From NCBI GenBank assembly GCA_030682135.1, contig JAUXQT010000005.1, forward strand, positions 1 to 64,000: a DNA stretch of 64,000 nt, in the 5' to 3' direction. Both the position numbers and the translations under genes were made by a program. The stretch is from Nitrospirota bacterium. Lineage in GTDB: Bacteria > Nitrospirota > Nitrospiria > Nitrospirales > Nitrospiraceae. Position 1 is the stretch's first letter. Each line of letters begins with the position of its first letter. The notes below the pieces were generated by a model. It ran no database searches. It saw nothing but the letters and a program-made list of their open reading frames with translations, and had not been told where the DNA came from. Below, piece after piece: positions 17,087 through 25,653 of this stretch.

Positions 17087-18700
17087 ATGGACAGCACGCG
17101 CAACAGCGCGATGACTCCGACCACTCGAACCGCTATGGTCGCTGAGGCCTCAATGGTCACTGGAGCGAGCCACCACTCCGTGCTCGTCGTGGAAGATAAC
17201 CCGGACCTCGTGATCGGGCTGCGAGATCTCTTGCTCCATGATGGCTACGACGTCACCGTGGCCGGCACCGTCGCCGGGGCCATCGAGCTTGTTCGAACCC
17301 ATCGCTTCAACGCCATCCTCCTGGACTTAGGCCTTCCGGACGGCGATGGGATCGATGTCTTGAAAGAAACTCAGCGCCTGGACCCTTCTCTCCCCGTCGT
17401 GATCGTCACTGCCCATATCTCGCCGGACCGCACCGTGGGATCCCTGACAGAAGGAGCGTTCGCCTATCTGACCAAGCCCTATCATCGGGAAGAGCTCAGA
17501 CAAACGCTGCGGCGCGCGATCGGAGTCAAGGAACTCAGCGTACAGGCCGAGCGGGCAGCGCATCTTCTCCACGAAAGCGAAGCCCGCTTCCGTTCGCTGG
17601 TCGAGTCGGCCACCGATGCGATCCTGGTAGCCGATCACCGTGGGCTCCTCGTCTCCTGGAATCGATCAGCGGCGAGGCTCTTCGGATATGCCAGCGAAGA
17701 CGCGATCGGCAAACCCCTGACCCTCCTCATGCCGGAACGGTACCGTTCCGCCCACGAAAAGGGTCTCACTCGCATGGAATCGACGGGAACGAGCCGCGTG
17801 ATCGGGTCCGTGGTGGAGTTGCACGGATTGAGGAAGAATGGCACAGAATTCCCCATCGAACTCTCGTTGGCAACCTGGAATACAACTGCCGGAAACTACT
17901 ACAGTGGCATCATTCGGGATATTTCCTCGCGAAAGAAGACCGAGGACGCACTGCGCCGGAGCGATCAGATTCTACGGGAAGTGGCCGACAACACCACCGC
18001 GGTCATCTACGTCAAATATGCCGACGGCCGGTATCTCCTGACGAATCGACGGTTTGAACAGATCTTCAACCTGACAACCGATCAGATCGTGGGCCATACC
18101 GATCACGAGATCTTCCCCGCACACATTGCGGACGGGTTTCGCACTAACGATCTGGTCGTGCTGGAGCAAAAACGCACGGTCGAGTATGAAGAAGAGGCGC
18201 CGCACTCGGATGGAGTGCATACCTATATCTCCATGAAATTCCCGCTGTGCGATCACGCCGGCACAGCCTATGCTGTCTGCGGTATTTCGACCGACATTAC
18301 CGAGCGCAAACATATCGAAACCGCCCTTCGCACCCATGAAGAGCAACTCCGCCTGGCCCTGACCTCGACAGAAGTGGGCGGCTGGTCCTGGGACTGCCAA
18401 GCCGGACGAATCTATTGGTCGCGGCAAGTCGACGACATGCTTGGCGTCTCGGAGAGCTTACGGCCACATACCCAGCAGGAATGGCTTGCGCTGATGTACC
18501 AGGATGATCGGCAGACAGCCGCGCGGGCGATGAGTCTCGCCATGGAACAGCCCGGCACAGAGGCGCTGTTTGAACATCGAGTCATGCGAAAGGACGGCAG
18601 CCTCCGGTGGTTCGTCTGGACCGGTCAAATCATTCGAGATCGTGATGGGAAAGCCGTGCACATATTAGGGATGGTCCGCACCACGGCCGGTGGCGCGTGA
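17087..18700 (+). CDS. Receiver protein with three PAS domains, no kinase
   Basis: The 537-residue protein has a receiver domain (about 29-145) with the EDN acidic patch, phosphoacceptor Asp in LLDLGLPDG and Lys in LTKPYH. It then has three PAS domains with PAC-like joints (about 165-285, 295-410 and 425-535). It lacks HisKA and HATPase domains, so it is a signal-integration or relay protein, not a kinase. The ATG at 17087 has no ribosome-binding site, and TATAAT at 17083-17088 overlaps it. If that is a promoter, translation starts downstream, for example at ATG 17153 after GAGG. It overlaps the next gene by 11 nt and belongs to a four-gene sensory operon to 23602. Confidence 0.8.
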   Translation: MDSTRNSAMTPTTRTAMVAEASMVTGASHHSVLVVEDNPDLVIGLRDLLLHDGYDVTVAGTVAGAIELVRTHRFNAILLDLGLPDGDGIDVLKETQRLDPSLPVVIVTAHISPDRTVGSLTEGAFAYLTKPYHREELRQTLRRAIGVKELSVQAERAAHLLHESEARFRSLVESATDAILVADHRGLLVSWNRSAARLFGYASEDAIGKPLTLLMPERYRSAHEKGLTRMESTGTSRVIGSVVELHGLRKNGTEFPIELSLATWNTTAGNYYSGIIRDISSRKKTEDALRRSDQILREVADNTTAVIYVKYADGRYLLTNRRFEQIFNLTTDQIVGHTDHEIFPAHIADGFRTNDLVVLEQKRTVEYEEEAPHSDGVHTYISMKFPLCDHAGTAYAVCGISTDITERKHIETALRTHEEQLRLALTSTEVGGWSWDCQAGRIYWSRQVDDMLGVSESLRPHTQQEWLALMYQDDRQTAARAMSLAMEQPGTEALFEHRVMRKDGSLRWFVWTGQIIRDRDGKAVHILGMVRTTAGGA

Positions 18701-19748
18701 AGCGCGAGAAAGGCGCGACTTGAAGTTCGAAGTTCCGAACACTTCAGCCTTTAGCCTTCAACCTTCAGCCCGTCGCGCGATTCTCGCGCGAATAACGTTT
18801 CACGTTTCACGAACACAAGGGCGCTTCTTCGCCCACTGCGCGGTGGCGGGACTCGTCTTGTGGCTGGGACTCTCGTCCCTCTTCGTCTCAGAATCCGCCG
18901 CGATGGACATCGCGATCCTCCAATCTTCGGACATCGCGGCCTACCACGAGGCGATTGCAGGCCTGAAGGCCACCGGCCCGATAGGCGCGATCTATACCGA
19001 ATACGATATGCAAGGCGACCTGGAGCTCGGCAAGAAGCTCGCGCGAAAATTACGCGGATCCAATACATCGCTGGTGGTCGCCGTGGGACTCAAGGCCGCA
19101 CTGGCGGCAAAATTTGAAATTACCGAGGTCCCGATCGTCTACATGATGATCCTGGACCCGCTCAAACATCAGCTCACAGCCGGCAACATGACTGGCACAT
19201 TGCTGGAGGTCCCAATCGACCGGCAGCTCAAGATCATGCGGATGTTTTTCCCGACCCTCCGCCGGCTCGGGACGCTCTACGATCCTGCCAAATCGTCCTC
19301 GCGGGTAAGGGAGGCTGTGCGGCAATCCACCAACGCCAACTTTCAACTGAAGGGGCTTCCCGTCGAGAGTGAGAAAGACGTGCCGCAGCAGTTGCGCGTC
19401 TTACTCTGGGATGTGGAAGCCCTCTGGCTCATGCCCGACTCCACGGCACTCACGAACGAGTCCATACAATTCATCCTGGAATCGTCATTGGCGCGCCAGA
19501 TACCTGTGATCGGCTTCTCACCGGAGTTTACACGTCTGGGAGGGCTGCTGAGCTTGTCCGTCAACTATGGTGAAGTCGGTCGAGAGACCGGCCTGCTCGC
19601 CAAACGTATTCTCGATGGGGAACGGCTGCTGCCGCTCACCCCCGTCCCGATCGACCGCATCAAGATCACGGTGAATCTCAAAACCGCCAAGTTCCTGGGC
19701 CTGACGTTTACGAAAGAGCTGACGAGTCTCATCGATGAAACCTATTGA
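18690..19748 (+). CDS. ABC transporter-type substrate-binding protein
   Basis: The 352-residue protein has a hydrophobic export segment (about 50-70) followed by a two-lobed periplasmic binding protein fold of the ABC_sub_bind (PF04392) type. Typical segments are AAVG-like VVAVGLKAALAA, TGTLLEVPIDRQL, and VNYGEVGRETGLLAKRIL. No permease or ATPase is nearby. Instead it lies between a receiver-PAS gene and a membrane histidine kinase, overlapping both, so it probably feeds a ligand signal to the kinase. Its N-terminal 45 codons run through two intergenic repeat types (CTTCAGCCTTTAGCC and CGTTTCACGTTTCACG), which makes the GTG start at 18690 doubtful. Confidence 0.75.
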   Translation: MAREARERRDLKFEVPNTSAFSLQPSARRAILARITFHVSRTQGRFFAHCAVAGLVLWLGLSSLFVSESAAMDIAILQSSDIAAYHEAIAGLKATGPIGAIYTEYDMQGDLELGKKLARKLRGSNTSLVVAVGLKAALAAKFEITEVPIVYMMILDPLKHQLTAGNMTGTLLEVPIDRQLKIMRMFFPTLRRLGTLYDPAKSSSRVREAVRQSTNANFQLKGLPVESEKDVPQQLRVLLWDVEALWLMPDSTALTNESIQFILESSLARQIPVIGFSPEFTRLGGLLSLSVNYGEVGRETGLLAKRILDGERLLPLTPVPIDRIKITVNLKTAKFLGLTFTKELTSLIDETY

Positions 19749-19761
19749 TGGAGACAGGCAT

Positions 19762-22038
19762 ATGAATCGTCCAGACCAGGCAGAGGGTCCCATGGGTCCC
19801 AGATCCTTCCCGGCGAACCGGTTCTTCAGCCTGCGCTCAAAGTTTGTGCTGTTTTTCAGCCTCATTCTGATCGTCGCCTGTTCAACCTTGAGCTGGTACT
19901 TCGTGGAAAAGAGACGCGAGGCGATGATCGACAACCTTCAGCAATTGGGCGCAATCCTGCTCACAAGCGTGGTGCACAATGATCACTTTCGATTTGCGGG
20001 CCTTATCGCAGAAGATCGCGCCACGCTCCAGCAATTCACGGAAGGCCTTCTGGCGGTTCAGGATGTGGTCTATGTCGTCATCACACGGCCAGACGGTACG
20101 GTGCTCGCCCGGCAGACGAAAGGCACCCGTCCATCCTCTGGCAGCCTTGCACGCTCCATCGACCGCCCCCTGTACCCGGACCCCGACATCGCCACACAGT
20201 ACGTACATTCCTCCAGCACCATTCCTCACATGACCCGCCTCTCCATCTCCAACTCACTGGGCAATCGATTCGCCTGGGAAGAACAGGTGTACGACTTTGC
20301 CATGCCGGTGCTGCGGAAAGGCCATGACGCCACCCCGATGCCGCCCTTTTCTATCCTGCTGGATGAAGGGAACACGAACGCCTCGACGACACTCCTGTCC
20401 GGTGTCGTCCAGATAGGATTGACCGACGCGCACGTGAAGCACGAGCTCGCGACGATGATCAGCAACATTTTTCTCCTCACCGCCCTCATCATCGCCACAG
20501 GCATGTTGGGCGCCCACCTCCTCACCCTCCGCATCACGAAACCGTTGAGGAAACTTGCCGACGTGGCGAGACAAGTCGCTGAGGGCCAGTCGCCCATGCC
20601 CCTCACACCCTCCACGCGCGACGAAGTCGGACAGCTAACGAGCATGTTTAACCTCATGACCCGTTCATTGCAGGAAAGAAGCCTCGCCATCACCGGGAAC
20701 CTCGCCACCATCAAACATCAAATCGGCCAATTGACCACGTTGCATGAAGCGAGTGCGGCCATCACCAGAACATTGGACCTGGACGAGCTCCTCAACACGG
20801 TGCTCCAACTCCTGATGGCCAACCTGGGTTTTACGCGGATGCTCTTGGTCTTGCGGGAGCCCGAGCGAGACTCCGCATCTGTGGCTCAGGTCGCAGGTGT
20901 CACGGCCGACATTGTGGAAGCGGCCCGTCATCTTGAGGTGCCCATCCAGAACGATGGCAGCCTCCAGGCGGATCTGTTGATTCATGGCAAGCCCCTGCTC
21001 ATCCTGAGCCTCGATGCCGTGTCGAATCGCATGCACCCATCGGTGCTGGCGTTAGCTCGCCGGACAGGAGTCACATCCTTCGTCGCGGTCCCGCTCCAGA
21101 GTCACAATCAAATACTCGGATATCTCGCCGCCGACCGGGGATCGCAACCCTGCACGGACGAGGATCTCCATATGCTGCTCACGATTGCCAGCCATGTGGC
21201 CGCAGCCATCGACAATGCCAGAGCCTATTCGCACCTCGAAGAACTGACACAGCACCTCGAACAACGCATCACGGACCGCACCCTGGAGTTATCGATCGCC
21301 AACGAACGGCTCCAAGAACAGGATCGGCGGCGATCGCTGTTTCTCTCCGTCGCGTCACACGAATTGCGCACCCCCATGACCGTGATCCGAAGCTTTGCGG
21401 ATAATATGCGCGACGGGATCGCAGGACCGGTGAGCGACCAGCAAGTCACTTACCTCACACGTATCGAGCACAACCTGAATCGACTCACGAGAATCATCAA
21501 TCAACTCCTCGATTGGTCGCGCCTTGAGTCACAGAAGGAAGTCCTCTGCCTCAAACCGGTCTGCGTTGAAGCCACGGCCCTCCTGGTGGCCGATAGTTTG
21601 CGCACCGTGGCGGCTGAAAAAACGATCGCCCTCGAAATCGTGCATGAGGATGGGCTTCCAGCAGTCTTGGGCGACCCCGATAAACTGGAACAGGTCCTCT
21701 GGAACCTGATCGGCAACGCGATCAAATTCACTCCGCCCGGCGGCCGCATTACCGTCGACTTCCAACCGATCCCCGAAGGCTTCGTCCAAACTTGCGTCGC
21801 CGACACCGGCTGCGGAATCGACCCGGCTCATCTCGAAAAACTTTTCCAGGAATTCTCGAAAGTACCATCGGCGATCCCCGCCGCTCAGGGCGCGCAGCTC
21901 GGCCTCTTCATTACAAAAAGCCTGGTGGCGATGCATCGCGGAAGCATCTGGATCGAAAGCACACCCGGCGCCGGCACGCGCTTGTATTTCACGATGCCGG
22001 TTTGCATCCAGACAGATAGGCTGAAGACTGAAGGCTGA
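19762..22038 (+). CDS. Membrane sensor histidine kinase
   Basis: The protein of 758 residues has two transmembrane helices (about 30-48 and 235-258) flanking a periplasmic sensor. A HAMP domain (about 260-310), a GAF-like domain (about 335-505), HisKA with H533 in SHELRTP, and HATPase_c (N box GNAIKF, then DTGCGI and LGLFI) follow. The ATG at 19762 has GGAG at 8-nt spacing. A start 27 nt upstream overlaps the previous gene and is less likely. It probably phosphorylates the NtrC-type regulator at 22157, in response to ligand held by the binding protein upstream. The last codons and stop fall in the repeat CTGAAGACTGAAGGCTGAAG, so the C-terminal tail is repeat-derived. Confidence 0.88.
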   Translation: MNRPDQAEGPMGPRSFPANRFFSLRSKFVLFFSLILIVACSTLSWYFVEKRREAMIDNLQQLGAILLTSVVHNDHFRFAGLIAEDRATLQQFTEGLLAVQDVVYVVITRPDGTVLARQTKGTRPSSGSLARSIDRPLYPDPDIATQYVHSSSTIPHMTRLSISNSLGNRFAWEEQVYDFAMPVLRKGHDATPMPPFSILLDEGNTNASTTLLSGVVQIGLTDAHVKHELATMISNIFLLTALIIATGMLGAHLLTLRITKPLRKLADVARQVAEGQSPMPLTPSTRDEVGQLTSMFNLMTRSLQERSLAITGNLATIKHQIGQLTTLHEASAAITRTLDLDELLNTVLQLLMANLGFTRMLLVLREPERDSASVAQVAGVTADIVEAARHLEVPIQNDGSLQADLLIHGKPLLILSLDAVSNRMHPSVLALARRTGVTSFVAVPLQSHNQILGYLAADRGSQPCTDEDLHMLLTIASHVAAAIDNARAYSHLEELTQHLEQRITDRTLELSIANERLQEQDRRRSLFLSVASHELRTPMTVIRSFADNMRDGIAGPVSDQQVTYLTRIEHNLNRLTRIINQLLDWSRLESQKEVLCLKPVCVEATALLVADSLRTVAAEKTIALEIVHEDGLPAVLGDPDKLEQVLWNLIGNAIKFTPPGGRITVDFQPIPEGFVQTCVADTGCGIDPAHLEKLFQEFSKVPSAIPAAQGAQLGLFITKSLVAMHRGSIWIESTPGAGTRLYFTMPVCIQTDRLKTEG

Positions 22039-22128
22039 AGGTTCGATGTCCTACGATCAAAGGAGTGCATTTTCCTATTCGCATGATCTACAATTTATGG
22101 CTGAAGGCTGAACCTTCAGCCTTCAGTC
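22026..22128. repeat. Inverted repeat of CTGAAGGCTGAAGG units
   Basis: GACTGAAGGCTGAAGGTT (22026-22043) and AACCTTCAGCCTTCAGTC (22111-22128) are perfect 18-bp complements. A smaller hairpin, GGCTGAAGG/CCTTCAGCC, lies at 22099-22121. The left arm overlaps the 3' end of the kinase gene. The same unit occurs near 12700, 18745, 23690 and 62134-62178, so it is a dispersed family. Confidence 0.85.
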
Positions 22129-22156
22129 TAAACTCCTGACTCCTAGAGCCGGCACC

Positions 22157-23602
22157 ATGCGCGCAAAAATCCTAATCGTCGACGACGATCGCGATATTCT
22201 TCTCGGACTCGAGAATCGTATCACCTGGATGGGGCACGAGCCTGTCTCCGCCGACAACGGCAAGGACGCGTTGCGCCTGATCGAGCAGGGAGAATTCGAT
22301 CTGGTGCTTCTGGATTTGGAACTGCCGTTCCTCTCCGGTCTGGAAATCCTCGAACGGGTGAGAGCCAGCTCGCACAGCGAGCAGAGGATCGAACGGGCCA
22401 CCAACACAGCCTACACCACACCGCTCATCGTCATCCTCACCGCCTTCGGCACCATCGAGCGTGCGGTGCATGCCATGCAACTCGGCGCATTCGATTTCCT
22501 GGCGAAACCGTTCAGCGCCGACCACCTCACGGTCGTCGTTCAAAAAGCTCTCACCACCGTGGCACTGCAACGTCAAGTCGATGTGCTCCGTCAAGAAGTC
22601 GACGATCGCTATGAACATCTCGTAGGGGCCAATGCCAAGATGGCCGTCCAACTCACGATCGCCAAACAAGCGTCCACGTCCGACGTGACCGTCCTTCTGC
22701 TCGGGGAAACCGGAACAGGAAAGGAAGTCGTCGCCCGCGCCATTCATCGATGGAGCCCGCGCCGTTCCAAACCTTTTGTGGCGGTCAATTGTGCGTCCCT
22801 GCCGGAACAGCTCCTCGAGAATGAACTATTCGGCCATGAAAAAGGCTCGTTCACCGGAGCAGTCAAACGGGAGCCAGGCAAGATCGAGGTGGCTGAGGGC
22901 GGAACGGTGTTTCTCGACGAAATTGGAGATATGCCGCTGCTCTTGCAAAGCCGCCTCCTGCGGGTCCTCCAGGATCAGACGTTCTATCGTGTGGGCGGAA
23001 CACAGCCGGTTCACACCAATGTGCGTTTCATCGCGGCCACGAACAAAGATATTCGTCGCGCGATCCAACAAGGCACATTTCGTGAAGATCTCTACTATCG
23101 GCTGGCCGTGATCACCGTGACACTCACGCCCCTGCGTGAACGAATGGACGATGTCCCGGCACTCGCCCAGCACTTTCTCAATCGCGGGGTCAGAATGGGG
23201 ATTCATCGCCCCTGTACCCTCAGTGCCCAGGCCTTACAGGCATTGCAACAGTATCAGTGGCCTGGCAATATCCGCGAGCTGGAGAATGTGCTGACACGCG
23301 CCCTCATCTTGTGCCCTGAGGATATCCTTGAGCCCGCGTGCCTGCATCTATCAGATGCGCCGTTCCCCTCGACAACCGACACCGAGACAGGCACTCCGCT
23401 CCGTCTCTATCATGAAAGCGTGGAAGCCTATAGCCGGAAGATCATCGAAGCAGCGCTACGCAGGAATGGGTGGAACCAAACCAGGGCCGCCGAAGAACTC
23501 GGCCTTCAGCGGACCTACCTCACGAAACTGCTCCGTCAAAAAGACATCCCAGGCAGAGCCCCTACGGGACCAGCCCCCTCATCTGACGACGATACACAGT
23601 GA
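22157..23602 (+). CDS. Sigma-54-dependent response regulator (NtrC family)
   Basis: The 481-residue protein has a receiver domain (about 1-135, D53), an AAA+ sigma-54 activation domain and a C-terminal Fis-type helix-turn-helix (about 425-465). The AAA+ domain carries Walker A GETGTGKE, the sigma-54 contact loop GSFTGA and Walker [13 protein letters not shown]. The loop reads GSFTGA instead of GAFTGA, a common variant. The receiver has an insertion of about 15 residues after LERVRASS. It follows the histidine kinase by 118 nt of repeat DNA and is its likely partner. Its targets should have -24/-12 promoters. None was identified in the window. Confidence 0.92.
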   Translation: MRAKILIVDDDRDILLGLENRITWMGHEPVSADNGKDALRLIEQGEFDLVLLDLELPFLSGLEILERVRASSHSEQRIERATNTAYTTPLIVILTAFGTIERAVHAMQLGAFDFLAKPFSADHLTVVVQKALTTVALQRQVDVLRQEVDDRYEHLVGANAKMAVQLTIAKQASTSDVTVLLLGETGTGKEVVARAIHRWSPRRSKPFVAVNCASLPEQLLENELFGHEKGSFTGAVKREPGKIEVAEGGTVFLDEIGDMPLLLQSRLLRVLQDQTFYRVGGTQPVHTNVRFIAATNKDIRRAIQQGTFREDLYYRLAVITVTLTPLRERMDDVPALAQHFLNRGVRMGIHRPCTLSAQALQALQQYQWPGNIRELENVLTRALILCPEDILEPACLHLSDAPFPSTTDTETGTPLRLYHESVEAYSRKIIEAALRRNGWNQTRAAEELGLQRTYLTKLLRQKDIPGRAPTGPAPSSDDDTQ

Positions 23603-23629
23603 TTGGATGTTTGATACCCGTAACGCGTA

Positions 23630-23720
23630 TCTCGTGAAGCGTGAAGCGCAATCCGAAGACTAACGGTCCGAACACTTCAGCCTTCAGCCTCAGTCCGCAA
23701 CCTTTAGCCGTGAGCCAGCC
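23630..23720. repeat. Repeat-containing convergent intergenic gap
   Basis: The gap holds GTATCTCGTGAAGCGTGAAGCG followed by CTTCAGCCTTCAGCCTCAG, two of the dispersed repeat units seen elsewhere in the window. It separates convergent genes and may act in termination, but no clear stem plus T-tract is visible. Confidence 0.5.
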
Positions 23721-24089
23721 TCACTTATCCGAGCAGTAGCGCATGCGGGTCCCGTGAAGCAGGGAAAGCTCGATTTCATTAGCAGTCAGTTCAACTGGGA
23801 AATAGGCCCCTGAGATCTTCGACGCATTGATACTGGCGCCTTCAAGCCGGGCCTTTCGAAAATCGATGGTACGCAGGTCGGATTGGCGGAAGTAGCAATC
23901 ACTCAGGTCCAACCCATCGACATCCAGCCCCCGCAGGTCAAGCCCACGCAGATCGCACCCACGTAAGTCGACCTTCTCCCCCGAGGATTTTTTCGCGTTG
24001 AATTCGGTGATGCAGCCTTCGCGCAACAAAAGATACATCGGGTCCTTGGGAGTCCGCAGTTTGGAACGGGCTGGGTTGTTCTCGTCCAT
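23721..24089 (-). CDS. Pentapeptide-repeat protein
   Basis: The 122-residue protein contains consecutive A(D/N)LxX-type repeats in the middle (DLRGCDLRGLDLRGLDVDGL, then DLSDCYFRQSDLRTIDFRKA). A conserved-looking N-terminus (MYLLLREGCITEFN) and C-terminus (ISGAYFPVELTANEI, LHGTRMRY) frame them. The ATG has GGAGACTT immediately upstream. Such proteins form right-handed beta-helices and the biochemical role of this type is unknown. It is monocistronic, convergent with the sigma-54 regulator and next to a repeat element. Cytoplasmic location is likely, as no signal is present. Confidence 0.75.
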   Translation of the reverse strand: MDENNPARSKLRTPKDPMYLLLREGCITEFNAKKSSGEKVDLRGCDLRGLDLRGLDVDGLDLSDCYFRQSDLRTIDFRKARLEGASINASKISGAYFPVELTANEIELSLLHGTRMRYCSDK

Positions 24090-24224
24090 AAGTCTCCGAT
24101 CGTAATCGCTTTATCAATCGTATCGGAACATTCCCGACCGACTTGAGGGGAATGAGGCTGCCTGGTACGTGAGTGAGTCCTCCCTTCGGCTCAGCCGTAG
24201 CTCCAAAAGATACAGCTCCAGGAG

Positions 24225-24392
24225 AGCATGATGTTCAAACAGTTCGGCCAGCAAGGCCGCAGCAACCCATCACGTTCCAAGGGGTGGCTGGGATGATTCA
24301 ACTGCGCGCGTCCAACGAGGGCCTTCCCAGGCCGCGCGTTGCGCGAGCACGGGAATCACCCCAGCTACCCCGCCATTTTTCAACATCATGCT
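24225..24392. repeat. Diverged MITE-like element
   Basis: Terminal inverted repeats AGCATGATGTTCAAA (24225-24239) and TTTTCAACATCATGCT (ending 24392) match at 14 of 15 positions. The interior begins CGGCCAGCAAGGCCGCAGC, as in the elements at 16816 and 59986, then diverges. The right end overlaps the last codons and stop (24386-24388) of the response regulator gene to its right. Confidence 0.55.
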
Positions 24393-25282
24393 AGACGAAC
24401 CGTAAACGAGACCTCATTGCCTTTATCGTTATAACGAAGATCGGGAAAGAACGACTGCGTAAGGAAGATGCCACGCCCGCTGCCATCCCCTGTCGGACAG
24501 GCATCATGACGAAGATTCCCGCGCGACTTCCAATTGAATCCCTTCCCCTCATCGGCAATCTGGTACGTCAAGATCTGCTGCCGTTTGTCGTAGATCGCGC
24601 GGATCGTGACTCGGCGGCCTCGGAAACGGGCGTCCTGCCGGCGTTGCTGAATCAACGCATCATATTGGTCTTTCGCCATGGCCTCGATCTTGTCGCGATA
24701 GCGGACTTCGAGGCAGCCATGTTCGACCGCATTCATCACCAGCTCTTGCAACGCGGCTCGAAGATGGAGCTGTCGTGCCTCCATCAGCCCCATTGCCGTC
24801 CCTTGAATGAGCCAGGTCACTGTGCTCTCAACGTAATTCGGATCGGGACCCATGACCAGCACATACTCCAGCCGTTCGACACCCGGCGCATCGTCCACGG
24901 AGGCAGGCAGCGAATGGATCGCCCGTTGAAGGATCTGGGCAAAGACCTCCTCATGAATCGGTTGCTGCACATAATCCAGGGCTCCTGCGCGCAACCCTTC
25001 CATCGTCGAGTCATCGTGCCCTGCATCGGTGAGGAGCACGACGGGACAGGTCGGACGGCGCTCGCGAATCTGCTTCACCAGCGTCATCCCATCCTGATCC
25101 GGCAGAAAGAGGTCCATAATCACGATATCGGGCTGCGTCATATCGAACGTCGTCAATCCGAGTGCCGGGGACGTGGCCGCGATCACCGAATGCCCCTTCG
25201 CCCGCGCATGTTCCAGGATCAGAGCCTGGGTATCGGGATTGTCTGCCACGACAAGTAATGTACGCGACGGTGTGGCGATCAT
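24386..25282 (-). CDS. Receiver fused to RsbW-like HATPase (anti-sigma-type kinase)
   Basis: The 298-residue protein has an N-terminal receiver (about 8-125, D57 in VIMDLFLP) and a C-terminal HATPase_c_2 domain. That domain shows N box ELVMNAVEHG, DEGKGF, and GRGIFL, as in serine-kinase anti-sigma factors. The receiver is atypical: the acidic pair reads AD and the conserved Lys is replaced (VQQP instead of KP), so its phosphorylation may be altered. The ATG overlaps the Hpt stop by 4 nt. It is the last gene of the partner-switching operon and probably phosphorylates one or both STAS proteins. The stop codon lies in a repeat end. Confidence 0.82.
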   Translation of the reverse strand: MIATPSRTLLVVADNPDTQALILEHARAKGHSVIAATSPALGLTTFDMTQPDIVIMDLFLPDQDGMTLVKQIRERRPTCPVVLLTDAGHDDSTMEGLRAGALDYVQQPIHEEVFAQILQRAIHSLPASVDDAPGVERLEYVLVMGPDPNYVESTVTWLIQGTAMGLMEARQLHLRAALQELVMNAVEHGCLEVRYRDKIEAMAKDQYDALIQQRRQDARFRGRRVTIRAIYDKRQQILTYQIADEGKGFNWKSRGNLRHDACPTGDGSGRGIFLTQSFFPDLRYNDKGNEVSFTVRLA

Positions 25283-25638
25283 GATGGGAATCCTCCGGCG
25301 ATCACATCCCGAAGCGCGGCATGCACCTCGGCCAAACATCTCTCGACATCCGCACAAACCGGCTCGGCTTCGGCACAGTCGCCCTGGCGTCCAAGCAGTT
25401 CCAGCCGCTGTGCACGTTCGAAAAGGCGCGGTGCACAAATCGGCAGGACAGATCCCTTCAGCTTGTGCGCCGCCGCTGCCAGCCCGCGACAATCCTGCCG
25501 TGCCAACGCCGCGCGCGCCGCAGCCAGCTCTTTAGGACTCTCTTGCAGAAAGAGGTTCGCCAGACTCAGGAAGAACTCCCGATCGCCATCGGCCAGGTCC
25601 AACGCCTCGGACAGCACGAACACCGCTAACGTATCCAT
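25279..25638 (-). CDS. Histidine phosphotransfer (Hpt) protein
   Basis: The 119-residue protein is a stand-alone Hpt domain with H58 in AAHKLKGS, the usual xxHxLKGS site. It is coupled to the receiver-HATPase gene by a 4-nt overlap and follows the receiver-PP2C gene by 15 nt. Hpt proteins pass phosphate between receivers, so here it probably links a kinase (CheA or the hybrid-input kinase at 36339) to the receivers of the neighbouring phosphatases and HATPase. The start ATG has GGAAG upstream. Confidence 0.85.
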   Translation of the reverse strand: MDTLAVFVLSEALDLADGDREFFLSLANLFLQESPKELAAARAALARQDCRGLAAAAHKLKGSVLPICAPRLFERAQRLELLGRQGDCAEAEPVCADVERCLAEVHAALRDVIAGGFPS

Positions 25639-25653
25639 GTATGGTTCTTCCGA

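Noticed and set aside
25283-25492. N-terminal extension of the receiver-HATPase protein
   Set aside because: The extension lies over the Hpt gene in another frame. The ATG overlapping the Hpt stop by 4 nt is the natural start.
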